Part shown: positions 1 through 7,102 of the stretch, piece after piece
Layout of the letters: each line of letters starts with the position of its first letter
Numbering within the stretch: position 1 is the stretch's first letter
Assembly: GCA_045645485.1 (NCBI GenBank)
Contig: JAZRIX010000040.1
Span: forward strand, 1-16,848
DNA from: SIG440 sp045645485
Lineage (GTDB): Bacteria > Bacillota > Clostridia > Monoglobales > Monoglobaceae
Length of the DNA: 16,848 bases
Direction: 5' to 3'
The notes under the pieces: generated by a model
What the model saw: the letters and a program-made list of their open reading frames with translations, nothing else
Databases searched by the model: none
What the model was told of the DNA's origin: nothing
Translations under genes and position numbers: made by a program

Positions 1-642
1 CTTGTGCATCCAAATTGCAGATGCACTATTGAAATTCTTGATGACAAGGGTAAAGCTGTTGCCACGGTTGACAGTAAAGCTATCGAAGAACAAATGGGAA
101 AGACAGAAACCACTAAAGAGATGAGCTTTTTGGATTATGTAGGCGCTTTGCTTTCAGTAGCGGCGCTTATTCCGGGAGTTGACAGTATTGTAGCTTTAAT
201 TTCAATACCTGTTGACTTGCTCAGGGGTGATTTAATTTCTGCGGGCTTTGATTTAATGGGAATAGTTCCATTTATTGGTGAAGTCGGTGATGCAGGTAAG
301 GCTCTTAGAATAGCTGATAAGGCAAGTGATGTTACAAAGGTCGCGGATAGCATAACGGATGCCGGTAAAACAATAAAATTACCCAAACCAACAGAATTGA
401 AAAATAGCGGTTGGGAAGACATTACACCTTTTGAAATGAAAAAGAACACAACATCACGCACATACAAAAAGAATGATCTAACGATTAGATATGACAAGGG
501 GATAAAGGGTGCCGATGGTTACAAAGGGAAAGATCATTATCATATTTTAAACCCAAAAGCAACAGGTAAACACGATTATTATCTAGATGTGTTTGGAAAT
601 CCTGTCCCCAAAAATTCAAAGTCTTCGCACATTATACCGTAA
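1..642 (+). CDS. C-terminal part of a MuF/SPP1-gp7-type polymorphic toxin (5' end outside window)
   Basis: The frame is open from base 1 and reads LVHPNCRC, so the GTG at 4 is probably an internal Val codon and the gene starts upstream. HPNCRC is the typical end of the SPP1 gp7/Mu F minor head protein domain, which phage-encoded polymorphic toxins use as an N-terminal module. After it, visible residues about 41-95 are hydrophobic and Gly/Pro-rich (ALIPGVDSIVALIS, GIVPFIGEVGDAGKAL), resembling the pre-toxin segments that precede toxin tips. The last 85 or so residues are polar and end in KDHYHILNP, DYYLDVFGNPVPK and SSHIIP, a layout I associate with C-terminal toxin domains of RHS/YD-type proteins; the conserved His residues suggest a nuclease, but I cannot assign the family. 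The next gene, 13 bases downstream, is a plausible immunity partner. The alternative is a plain phage head protein, which the pre-toxin and tail argue against. Confidence 0.7.
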   Translation, partial: LVHPNCRCTIEILDDKGKAVATVDSKAIEEQMGKTETTKEMSFLDYVGALLSVAALIPGVDSIVALISIPVDLLRGDLISAGFDLMGIVPFIGEVGDAGKALRIADKASDVTKVADSITDAGKTIKLPKPTELKNSGWEDITPFEMKKNTTSRTYKKNDLTIRYDKGIKGADGYKGKDHYHILNPKATGKHDYYLDVFGNPVPKNSKSSHIIP

Positions 643-655
643 AGGAGGATAAATA

Positions 656-1000
656 ATGAAAAAATTAGATGAGCTAGAGTTATATGATTTTCATGACAGT
701 CTAATAGAAAGTATTAATTATGATAGAAAAAATAATAAAATAAATATAGAGATAGATTTCTGCTGTTGGAAACAAACGAAGTATAAAGAAAACGATGATG
801 AAACGGCAATAATTGTATTAGGTTTTGAGAATGTATTGTATGCCAATATACCTGATGTTACATTAAACAGTGATGAAATTATTGAGTTTAGTCTGTTTGA
901 AAACAATACTCTTTTAAAAATTGTCGCTTTTAATGATATAGAGAATGCCTCGTATGAAATTATTATAAAAGCAGATGTTGTTAAAATTGTAAAACCTTAA
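656..1000 (+). CDS. Candidate immunity protein for the upstream toxin
   Basis: This is a 114-residue cytosolic-looking protein without signal peptide or membrane segment, acidic overall, starting MKKLDELELYDFHDSLIESI. The ATG lies 5 bases after a strong AAAGGAGGAT site (641-650), and the gene starts 13 bases after the toxin stop. The FHDS motif followed by alternating beta-strand-like segments (INYDRKNNKINIEIDF, AIIVLGFENVLYANI) recalls small immunity proteins with an HD[AS]xI signature. I do not recognise the exact family. The immunity role is inferred from size, acidity and position directly behind a toxin-like C-terminus. A hairpin terminator follows, so the two genes form the end of a transcription unit. 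Base composition is more AT-rich than in the met and his genes, which fits accessory DNA. Confidence 0.6.
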   Translation: MKKLDELELYDFHDSLIESINYDRKNNKINIEIDFCCWKQTKYKENDDETAIIVLGFENVLYANIPDVTLNSDEIIEFSLFENNTLLKIVAFNDIENASYEIIIKADVVKIVKP

Positions 1001-1053
1001 AGACAGAATTCAAATAGTGAATGATTAGACCTCTGTATCTATTATGTAGCCGA

Positions 1054-1108
1054 AAGCAAAAAAGAAACGACAATTTTCGACAAGAAAGTTGTCGTTTCTT
1101 TTTGTATT
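1054..1108. terminator. Long hairpin terminator after the toxin/immunity unit
   Basis: Bases 1059-1073 (AAAAAGAAACGACAA) pair perfectly with 1089-1103 (TTGTCGTTTCTTTTT). The stem continues inward through TTTTC (1074-1078) against GAAAG (1084-1088) with one G-U pair, leaving a 5-base loop GACAA. The A-rich left arm and T-rich right arm make it usable on either strand. Confidence 0.8.
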
Positions 1109-1120
1109 TTTATCTTTTCA

Positions 1121-1164
1121 CTCTTCTCTCTTCGTTTTTCTCTAATATCGTTTCCAGAGAAGAG
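1121..1164. other. Inverted repeat of unknown role in the gap before metF
   Basis: CTCTTCTCT (1121-1129) is a perfect inverted match to AGAGAAGAG (1156-1164), with a 26-base loop. A competing pairing exists between TTTTATCT (near 1107-1114) and AGATAAAA (1163-1170). No T-run follows on the plus strand. I see no S-box, T-box or cobalamin riboswitch consensus here. Confidence 0.35.
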
Positions 1165-1242
1165 ATAAAAAATAACAATTAAAATATCGCTTTGGTTCGG
1201 ATTTCCCAAAACAATAAATCCTATCGAAAGACAGGAGTTTTT

Positions 1243-1266
1243 AGTGAATAGTGAATAATGAATGAT
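1243..1266. repeat. Short degenerate GTGAATA tandem repeat
   Basis: The sequence reads AGTGAATA, GTGAATA, ATGAATG, ATGAAG in succession, i.e. about three imperfect 7-base units. A related AGTGAATGAT occurs near 1016. Runs of this kind are, as far as I recall, scattered between genes in many clostridial genomes. Nothing coding is seen here. Confidence 0.4.
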
Positions 1267-1350
1267 GAAGCCGCTTTACTGATATTTGCATCTATATTGT
1301 TCTTCTTTGTAAATTGTACAAAATAATATTAATCTGAAGACTGAAAACTC

Positions 1351-1379
1351 TTGCATTATGCCTGAAATAGTGATAAAAT
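1351..1379 (+). promoter_or_regulatory. Sigma-A-type promoter of the met operon
   Basis: A -35 box TTGCAT (1351-1356) and a -10 box TAAAAT (1374-1379) are separated by exactly 17 bases. Transcription would start near 1386, leaving a leader of only about 24 bases before metF. That is too short for a riboswitch downstream of this promoter. Confidence 0.65.
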
Positions 1380-1409
1380 AATAAGATAAAACTATATGGA
1401 AGTGATTTT

Positions 1410-2270
1410 GTGAAGGTAATTGATATAATAAAGGGTGAAAAGCCCAGTCTTTCCTTTGAAGTTTTTCCGCCAAAGACAAGTGATAATTTTGAAAGTGTTA
1501 TGAAGGCTGCAACAGAGATTGCAAAGCTAAGTCCGAGCTTTATGAGTGTTACATATGGTGCAGGCGGAGGTACCTCGGAATATACAGCGGATATAGCAGA
1601 GGCAATTGCAGAGATGGATGTTTTACCCATTGCACACCTTAGTTGTATTTCATCAACCAGAGAACAGATTCGTAATCTTCTTGAAAAACTGAAAAACCGA
1701 AAGATTGAAAATATTCTTGCACTTCGCGGCGATATTCCAAAGGATGGTTTGCCTGAAAAAATGGAATACCACTACGCAAGTGAGCTTGCGGAAGAAATCA
1801 GGGATTTTGGAGGTTTCTGTATAGGCGGAGCCTGCTACCCTGAAAATCATCCTGATAGCAAAAACAGCATTGAGGATATTGATAACCTTAAAAAGAAGGT
1901 TGATGCAGGCTGTGAGTTTTTGACTACACAGATGTTTTTTGATAACAATATTTTATATAATTTCATGTACAGACTTCTTCGTGCCAATGTGAATGTTCCT
2001 GTTGTTGCGGGGGTTATGCCTGTTACCAATGCGGCTCAGATAAAGCGTATATGCTCTATTTCGGGGAATACTCTGCCCCAGAGATTTTTGAGGTTGGTTG
2101 ACCGTTACGGTGACAATCCCGATGCAATGAAGCAGGCAGGTATTGCATATGCAACTGAGCAGATTATTGACCTTTTTGCAAACGGTGTCAATGCGGTACA
2201 TATTTATTCTATGAACAAGCCTGATGTTGCTGCGGCAATCCAGAACAATCTTTCGGAGATTATAAAGTGA
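1410..2270 (+). CDS. metF: 5,10-methylenetetrahydrofolate reductase
   Basis: MetF reduces 5,10-methylene-THF to 5-methyl-THF, the methyl donor for methionine synthase encoded two genes downstream. The 286-residue length matches the roughly 290-300 of bacterial MetF. Family motifs are in order: LSFEVFPPK with the catalytic Glu at 17, SVTYGAGGGT (46-55), LALRGDIP with the flavin-site Asp at 108, and TTQMFFDN (173-180). The GTG start follows a weak GGAAGTG site and a promoter about 30 bases upstream. The stop overlaps the next gene by 4 bases, so the two are translationally coupled. No MetV partner, as found in Wood-Ljungdahl operons of acetogens, is present, and the neighbours point to methionine synthesis. 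The partner electron donor is not evident. Confidence 0.95.
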   Translation: MKVIDIIKGEKPSLSFEVFPPKTSDNFESVMKAATEIAKLSPSFMSVTYGAGGGTSEYTADIAEAIAEMDVLPIAHLSCISSTREQIRNLLEKLKNRKIENILALRGDIPKDGLPEKMEYHYASELAEEIRDFGGFCIGGACYPENHPDSKNSIEDIDNLKKKVDAGCEFLTTQMFFDNNILYNFMYRLLRANVNVPVVAGVMPVTNAAQIKRICSISGNTLPQRFLRLVDRYGDNPDAMKQAGIAYATEQIIDLFANGVNAVHIYSMNKPDVAAAIQNNLSEIIK

Positions 2271-2857
2271 ATGCAATAGAGTACAGGATGATTCCTGTCA
2301 GTGAATTGATACTGGACGAAGGAGAGAATGCGAGACGCCTTCATACAGCAAAGGGATTTGAATTGATTCAGATTGATGAATGTCTTGCAGAGCTGAAAAA
2401 GGCTGTGAACTGCAAATTTGCCGCATTGAGATGTCCTGTACATTATTTTGGTGATGGCCGGCTTGATATTGGCTTTGGAGAGTTCAAAAGTGAAACCTTG
2501 GTCAAAAATCTGCAGGGATGCAATGAGGTTTTTATATTTGCGGCAACCCTTGGCCACGGTGTGGACAGACTTCTGACGCAGCTTTCACTTGTTTCACCTG
2601 CCAGGCATTTTATAACAGATGCCCTTGCATCATCAATGGCGGAATCTGCGGCAAACCTTGCAGACAAGATTGTGAAAGGCAAAATCCAATGCAGACCCAG
2701 ATTCAGTCCGGGTTTCGGGGATTTGTCACTTGAGGTTCAACCGAAGCTTCTGAAACTTCTGAATGCTCAAAGGCTTTTGGGAATAACAATAAGTAGTTCG
2801 TTTCTGATGTCTCCCGCGAAATCGGTAACGGCAATAATGGGGATTAAAAATGAATGA
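2267..2857 (+). CDS. Stand-alone methionine synthase reactivation domain protein
   Basis: This 196-residue protein resembles the C-terminal AdoMet-binding activation domain of E. coli MetH, here encoded separately. In the family, this domain binds S-adenosylmethionine and remethylates cobalamin that has been oxidised to cob(II)alamin. The visible signature is RPRFSPGFGDL (143-153), corresponding to the RxxPGY AdoMet loop, followed by LLGITISSSFLMSPAKSVTAIMGI near the C-terminus, the usual end of the domain. The conserved Tyr of the PGY motif is Phe (residue 150). The GTG start at 2267 overlaps the metF stop by 4 bases, and the end overlaps metH by 8 bases, so stoichiometric production with MetH is likely. 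An electron donor, needed for reactivation, is not encoded nearby. Confidence in family is high; activity is inferred. Confidence 0.87.
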   Translation: MNAIEYRMIPVSELILDEGENARRLHTAKGFELIQIDECLAELKKAVNCKFAALRCPVHYFGDGRLDIGFGEFKSETLVKNLQGCNEVFIFAATLGHGVDRLLTQLSLVSPARHFITDALASSMAESAANLADKIVKGKIQCRPRFSPGFGDLSLEVQPKLLKLLNAQRLLGITISSSFLMSPAKSVTAIMGIKNE

Positions 2858-5216
2858 TTTACGAGAACTTATAAAAACAAAAAGACTATATTGTGACGGC
2901 GGAACGGGAACTGTTCTGCAGGGAATGGGACTTCCCACGGGAACACCGCCTGAGGTGTGGAATATTGAACATCCAGACAGGATAACCGAGCTTCACAAGC
3001 GTTATCTTGATGCAGGGTGCAATATTATCACCACAAACACCTTTGGTGTGAACCGTGATAAATATGATAATTTTGAAGAATTGATAGAAAAGGCATTAAG
3101 CTGTGCAAAAGCAGCTACGGAAGGCAGAAAAGATGCTTTTGTTGCCTTTGATATAGGTCCTACGGGCAGACTGCTTAAACCATTGGGCGATTTGGACTTT
3201 GAAGAGGCTGTTTCAATTTTTGCTGAAAATGTACGCATTGGGGCAAAGTGCGGTGCGGATTTGATTCTTATCGAAACTATGAACGACAGCTATGAAACCA
3301 AGGCGGCGGTGCTGGCGGCAAAAGAAAACTGTGAACTTCCCATATTTGTTACCAACGTATATGATGAAAGCGGAAAGCTTATGACAGGTGCAACTCCCGA
3401 AGCTATGATTGCAATGCTTGAATCTATGGGTGTTGACGCTTTGGGAATGAACTGTTCCCTTGGTCCTGATATGATGCTTCCTTTGATTGAGCGATTTACC
3501 CAAAATGCATCTGTTCCCATAATTGTGAATCCCAATGCAGGACTTCCTGTGGTAAGGGATGGAAAAACAGCATATAACATTAACGAGGAGCAGTTTGCGG
3601 AATATATGAGGGAAATGGCACAAAGCGGTGCCTGCATCCTTGGTGGCTGTTGCGGAACAACCCCTGATTATATGAGTAAAATGATTGAAGCTACAAAAGA
3701 TGTTGAATACAAGGTTACTGACTTCAAAACAAAAACAGTTGTTTCGTCATATACTCACGCCGTTGAAATAGGCAAAACACCAACCCTGATTGGTGAGAGA
3801 ATAAATCCAACGGGCAAAGCCAAGCTGAAAGAAGCTCTCCGTGAGAATAATATGACATATATTCTCAATGAAGCACTTCGTCAGGAGGAAGCAGGAGTTC
3901 ATATTCTTGATGTAAATACAGGGCTTCCCGAAATTGATGAAGCGCAAATGCTGAAAGGCGCAACAGAAGCAATTCAAGCGGTGACAAACCTGCCTCTTCA
4001 GCTTGATTCCAATGACCCCAAGGCACTTGAAGGAGCAATGCGTATATACAACGGAAAGCCTCTTGTGAATTCGGTCAACGGTAAGGCTGAAAGTATGGAA
4101 AGTATTTTTCCTCTTGTAAAAAAATACGGCGGAACGGTTATTGCTTTGACTATAGACGAGGGAGGAATCCCTGAAACTTCATATGGCAGACTTGCGGTTA
4201 GCAAAAAGATTGTTGACAAGGCGGCAGAATATGGAATTGACAAAAAGGACATAATTGTTGACCCTCTTGCATTGACAGTTTCTTCGGACAGTACGGGTGC
4301 TTTGGTTACAATGGAAGCCATAAAGCTGATTAAAGAAGCTGGCCTTTGTACAAGTCTGGGAGTTTCAAATATATCCTTCGGACTTCCGAACCGTGAAAAG
4401 ATAAATTCCGCATTTTTTGCACAGAGCCTTGAATGCGGTCTTGACTGTGCCATTATGAATCCCTTTGCGGTTGGAATGATGGATGTATATTATGCTCATA
4501 AGGTACTTCACAATATGGACACAGCCTGTACAGAATATATTGAATATGCAAATTCAACTGAAAGCGTACAAAGCGGTACACTCATTTCTGCTATGGATGA
4601 AAAAGACCTTCACCGTGCTGTGATAAAGGGTGTAAAGGAACAGGCGGTGCTTGCGGCAAAGCTGATTCTTGAAACAGAGAATCCGCTTGATGTTATAAAT
4701 GAAAAGATTATTCCGGCACTTAATGAAATAGGTATTGAATTTGAAGAAAAGAGAGCGTATCTCCCACAGCTTCTTATGAGTGCAGAGGCGGCATCTGCGG
4801 CATTTGATGAAATAAAAGCAAAAATGCCTGATAACGGTGGAAAAAGCCGCGGCGAGGTTATTCTTGCAACGGTTAAAGGAGATATTCACGATATCGGCAA
4901 GAATATTGTAAAGGTTCTTCTTGAAAGCTACGGCTTTACGGTTTATGATTTGGGCAGAGATGTTGCCCCGGAAACTATTCTTGAAAAAGTGAAGGAGACA
5001 GAATGCAATTTTGTAGGGCTCAGTGCCCTTATGACCACAACTGTACCTGCAATGGAAGAAACAATAAAGCTTCTCCACCGAGAGGCACCTGACGTAAAGA
5101 TTGTTGTCGGCGGTGCGGTATTAAATCAGGAATATGCTAATATGATTAACGCGGACTTTTATGCCGCAGATGCAATGGAGACTGTGCATCTGGCGGAAAG
5201 ATATTATAAAATATAA
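2850..5216 (+). CDS. metH: Cobalamin-dependent methionine synthase, short form
   Basis: MetH transfers the methyl group of 5-methyl-THF to homocysteine through methylcobalamin, making methionine and THF in the cytosol. Four modules are visible in 788 residues. The homocysteine barrel (about 1-300) has DGGTGT near the start and zinc ligands Cys202 (MNCS) and Cys267/Cys268 (GGCCGTT). The pterin barrel (about 305-560) opens with LIGERINPTGK at 314. The helical cap (about 590-660) and the cobalamin domain (about 665-788) follow, with DIHDIGKN holding the axial His680. The AdoMet reactivation domain of 1200-residue MetH enzymes is absent and is supplied by the preceding gene. The ATG start overlaps that gene's stop (ATGAATGA). 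An SLH-protein gene follows 13 bases after the stop. Confidence 0.96.
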   Translation: MNDLRELIKTKRLYCDGGTGTVLQGMGLPTGTPPEVWNIEHPDRITELHKRYLDAGCNIITTNTFGVNRDKYDNFEELIEKALSCAKAATEGRKDAFVAFDIGPTGRLLKPLGDLDFEEAVSIFAENVRIGAKCGADLILIETMNDSYETKAAVLAAKENCELPIFVTNVYDESGKLMTGATPEAMIAMLESMGVDALGMNCSLGPDMMLPLIERFTQNASVPIIVNPNAGLPVVRDGKTAYNINEEQFAEYMREMAQSGACILGGCCGTTPDYMSKMIEATKDVEYKVTDFKTKTVVSSYTHAVEIGKTPTLIGERINPTGKAKLKEALRENNMTYILNEALRQEEAGVHILDVNTGLPEIDEAQMLKGATEAIQAVTNLPLQLDSNDPKALEGAMRIYNGKPLVNSVNGKAESMESIFPLVKKYGGTVIALTIDEGGIPETSYGRLAVSKKIVDKAAEYGIDKKDIIVDPLALTVSSDSTGALVTMEAIKLIKEAGLCTSLGVSNISFGLPNREKINSAFFAQSLECGLDCAIMNPFAVGMMDVYYAHKVLHNMDTACTEYIEYANSTESVQSGTLISAMDEKDLHRAVIKGVKEQAVLAAKLILETENPLDVINEKIIPALNEIGIEFEEKRAYLPQLLMSAEAASAAFDEIKAKMPDNGGKSRGEVILATVKGDIHDIGKNIVKVLLESYGFTVYDLGRDVAPETILEKVKETECNFVGLSALMTTTVPAMEETIKLLHREAPDVKIVVGGAVLNQEYANMINADFYAADAMETVHLAERYYKI

Positions 5217-5229
5217 GGGAGATAATGAA

Positions 5230-6654
5230 ATGAAGAAATTAGGTTGTTTTTTGATGGTGGCTGTGCTGGTATTTTCCGTGATGATTACAGCGTCGGCTGA
5301 AAAATCAGCAAAAAATTTTACAGATGTTCCCGAAAGTCATTGGGCATATTCATCTGTTCAGGCTCTTAGTGCTTCCGGTGTAATTTCAGGCTATCCTGAC
5401 GGTACTTTCAGACCCAATGCAGGTGTTAGCCGCAGTGAGTGGGCAAAGATGCTCGCTGTTGCCGGAGGACTTGAGGTGAATGAGGGAAAGACAAATAATT
5501 ATACTGATGTAAAAGCTGATGCGTGGTATGCGCCTTATGTTGCAGCTCTTGGTGATAATATGCCGACTTACAAGACAGAAAATGGCGGGGCACAGTTTGC
5601 TCCCGATAACAAAGCAGACAGACAAAGTGTAACAATCAGTCTGGTAAATCTGAAAGCTTACAGTGTTGAAAAAGCCGATACTTCTGTTGTGAAGGCTTTT
5701 GCTGATAATACTCAGATATCAGAACAGTACAGCAAGCATATTGCATCAGCTGTTCAGAACGGACTTATTAAAGGCTTTGACGACAATACATTCCGTCCTA
5801 TGGGCGGTCTTACCCGTGCTGAGGCGGCGACTATGCTTTACAGAGCTTTTTATGCCAGTGGAGAGCAGGAACAGAATGTGCCTGCTGGTGTAGCAATAAG
5901 TGAAGCAGGATTGAAAGACATTTCACAAATTGTACTGAATAATTTCATAAAAGTAAAGAGCCTTCAGGCAACAGAAAGTGTTGATATGGAACTCACATCC
6001 ATGGGACAAACGGTCGAGCTTGGCGTTAAACTCACAAGTGATATAGTTGTTGACAAAATTATGCATTCAATTGTTGAATCATACAGCCAGGGTCAGTCTG
6101 TGAAAGCTGAAATGTATGTGGAAAAGAAAGGCGAAATGGCGTCAATGTATTTCAATGCAAATGACACAACATGGATGAAACAAGATGCGAGAATTATTGA
6201 TTTAAAAGCAACGAACAATTACGAGGACCCGTATGAATCGGCGAAGGAGTTTCTTGAAGCATTGCAATGTGCAAAAAAATCTGTAGCTGATTATAACGGG
6301 AAACAGGCTCTTCTGGTAACAGGTATTCTGGATATGGAAGACCCACAGGGGCTTATTTCAACAACAGGAGTGAATATTCAGGGAATATCAACCTCACAGT
6401 TCGTGCAGATGCTTACCGGACTTGATCCGATTTATGTTTCAATGTATCTGGATTCATCAACCGGTCTTCCTCTTGAAATGACAATTGATATGAAGGCTTT
6501 CATGATAACACTTATGAAAAATCTCGAAAAAGTTTCCGGACAGGATACACGAATGGAATTTGACCATGTTGATATAAAATTGACATTTTCGAATTATAAC
6601 AACGTAAACGTGTCTGTTCCTGAAAGCGTGAAAGCGGCTGTATCGGGATATTGA
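5230..6654 (+). CDS. Exported SLH-domain cell-surface protein
   Basis: The protein is 474 residues. The start is the ATG at 5230, 8 bases after AAGGGAG; the longer frame from 5161 runs through metH and has no support. Residues 1-23 form a signal peptide (MKK, hydrophobic core, cleavage after ASA). Three S-layer-homology repeats follow: about 30-75 (FTDVPESHWAY, GYPDGTFRPN), 91-144 (YTDVKADAWYAPYV, more divergent) and 154-205 (GFDDNTFRPMGGLTRAEAA). They should bind secondary cell-wall polymer. The remaining 260 or so residues are beta-rich, with Met-rich strands and no catalytic motif I recognise; they resemble the lipoprotein-like domains often found behind SLH or copper-amine-oxidase modules. 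Its position 13 bases behind metH suggests co-transcription with methionine genes. A hairpin follows. The C-terminal function is unknown. Confidence 0.88.
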   Translation: MKKLGCFLMVAVLVFSVMITASAEKSAKNFTDVPESHWAYSSVQALSASGVISGYPDGTFRPNAGVSRSEWAKMLAVAGGLEVNEGKTNNYTDVKADAWYAPYVAALGDNMPTYKTENGGAQFAPDNKADRQSVTISLVNLKAYSVEKADTSVVKAFADNTQISEQYSKHIASAVQNGLIKGFDDNTFRPMGGLTRAEAATMLYRAFYASGEQEQNVPAGVAISEAGLKDISQIVLNNFIKVKSLQATESVDMELTSMGQTVELGVKLTSDIVVDKIMHSIVESYSQGQSVKAEMYVEKKGEMASMYFNANDTTWMKQDARIIDLKATNNYEDPYESAKEFLEALQCAKKSVADYNGKQALLVTGILDMEDPQGLISTTGVNIQGISTSQFVQMLTGLDPIYVSMYLDSSTGLPLEMTIDMKAFMITLMKNLEKVSGQDTRMEFDHVDIKLTFSNYNNVNVSVPESVKAAVSGY

Positions 6655-6663
6655 TTTAAAGGA

Positions 6664-6717
6664 CAAAAGGCCTTGTCGCACTGGAAGTACTCAGTGTGCA
6701 AGGCTTTTGGGTTGTTT
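6664..6717 (+). terminator. Hairpin terminator after the SLH gene
   Basis: CCTTG (6671-6675) pairs with CAAGG (6699-6703), and CGCACTG (6677-6683) with CAGTGTG (6692-6698) through one G-U pair; T6676 is bulged and the loop is GAAGTACT. The stem extends outward by GG/CT and A-T pairs. The trailing T-run is weak (GTTGTTTTG), so termination may be partial. Confidence 0.7.
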
Positions 6718-6740
6718 TGAAAAAATATTTACATTTGCTA

Positions 6741-6769
6741 TTGACTTTAATGCTTTACTATGGTAAAAT
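6741..6769 (+). promoter_or_regulatory. Promoter of the yerC-his operon
   Basis: TTGACT (6741-6746) and TAAAAT (6764-6769) are 17 bases apart, and TGG directly before the -10 box forms an extended -10 element. Initiation would be near 6776, about 27 bases before yerC. There is no room for a T-box or an attenuator leader in that interval. Confidence 0.8.
6754..6767. promoter_or_regulatory. Candidate operator within the his promoter
   Basis: TTTAC-TATG-GTAAA is a perfect 5-base inverted repeat with a 4-base centre. It sits in the spacer and runs into the -10 box, where a bound repressor would block RNA polymerase. The first downstream gene encodes a TrpR-like DNA-binding protein, the obvious candidate ligand. 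A 6-base direct repeat AATGCT (6749-6754 and 6767-6772) flanks it. The role is inferred. Confidence 0.45.
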
Positions 6770-6802
6770 GCTAAAGTATTATTAAAGAGGATGTGAAAAA
6801 CT

Positions 6803-7102
6803 ATGTCAAAGATACATACTCCAGAGGTAGAGAGATTGGTCAAAGCTGTACTCAGACTTGAAACTGAAGAGGAGTGTTACAGCTTTTTTGAGGACATTTG
6901 CACAATTAAAGAGATTCAGGATATGTCTCAGCGTTTGCAGGTTGCACAGATGCTTAACCAGAACAAAAGTTATATTGAGATTTCAAAGGAAACGGGTGCA
7001 AGCACAGCTACAATCAGCCGTGTGAACAAGTGCCTGAACTATGGAAGTGACGGATATCGACGGATTTTGGAAAAGCTTGACGAAAAGGAGAATACAAAAT
7101 AA
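6803..7102 (+). CDS. yerC: YerC/YecD-family TrpR-like transcriptional regulator
   Basis: This 99-residue all-helical protein belongs to the Trp-repressor-like family found in Bacillota. The helix-turn-helix is at about 55-77 (KSYIEISKETGASTATISRV), the family's DNA-reading unit, preceded by helices with LVKAVLRLETEEECYSFFEDI and the typical DMSQRLQVAQML. Members of this family sit next to histidine genes in many Clostridia and have been predicted to regulate them. Here it is the first gene of the his operon, and its TAA overlaps the hisZ ATG by one base (TAATG). The ATG start is set by AAAGAGG at 6784-6790, with a longish 12-base spacing; an earlier ATG in frame is followed at once by a stop. 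Autoregulation through the inverted repeat in its promoter, with histidine as a possible co-repressor, is inference. Confidence 0.88.
   Translation: MSKIHTPEVERLVKAVLRLETEEECYSFFEDICTIKEIQDMSQRLQVAQMLNQNKSYIEISKETGASTATISRVNKCLNYGSDGYRRILEKLDEKENTK

Noticed and set aside
1243..1266. CRISPR-like array
   Set aside because: The units are 7 bases, imperfect and contiguous, with no spacers and no cas genes in the window.
1104..1409. A SAM (S-box), cobalamin or T-box riboswitch ahead of metF
   Set aside because: None of the conserved motifs is seen, and the best promoter leaves only about 24 bases of leader.
3213..3637. Antisense open frames over metH and similar ones over his genes
   Set aside because: They mirror the codon pattern of the sense genes, have no ribosome binding sites and encode no recognisable domain.
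5161..5229. Upstream extension of the SLH protein to an ATG inside metH
   Set aside because: The added residues have no signal-peptide character, whereas the ATG at 5230 has a ribosome binding site and begins a good signal peptide.
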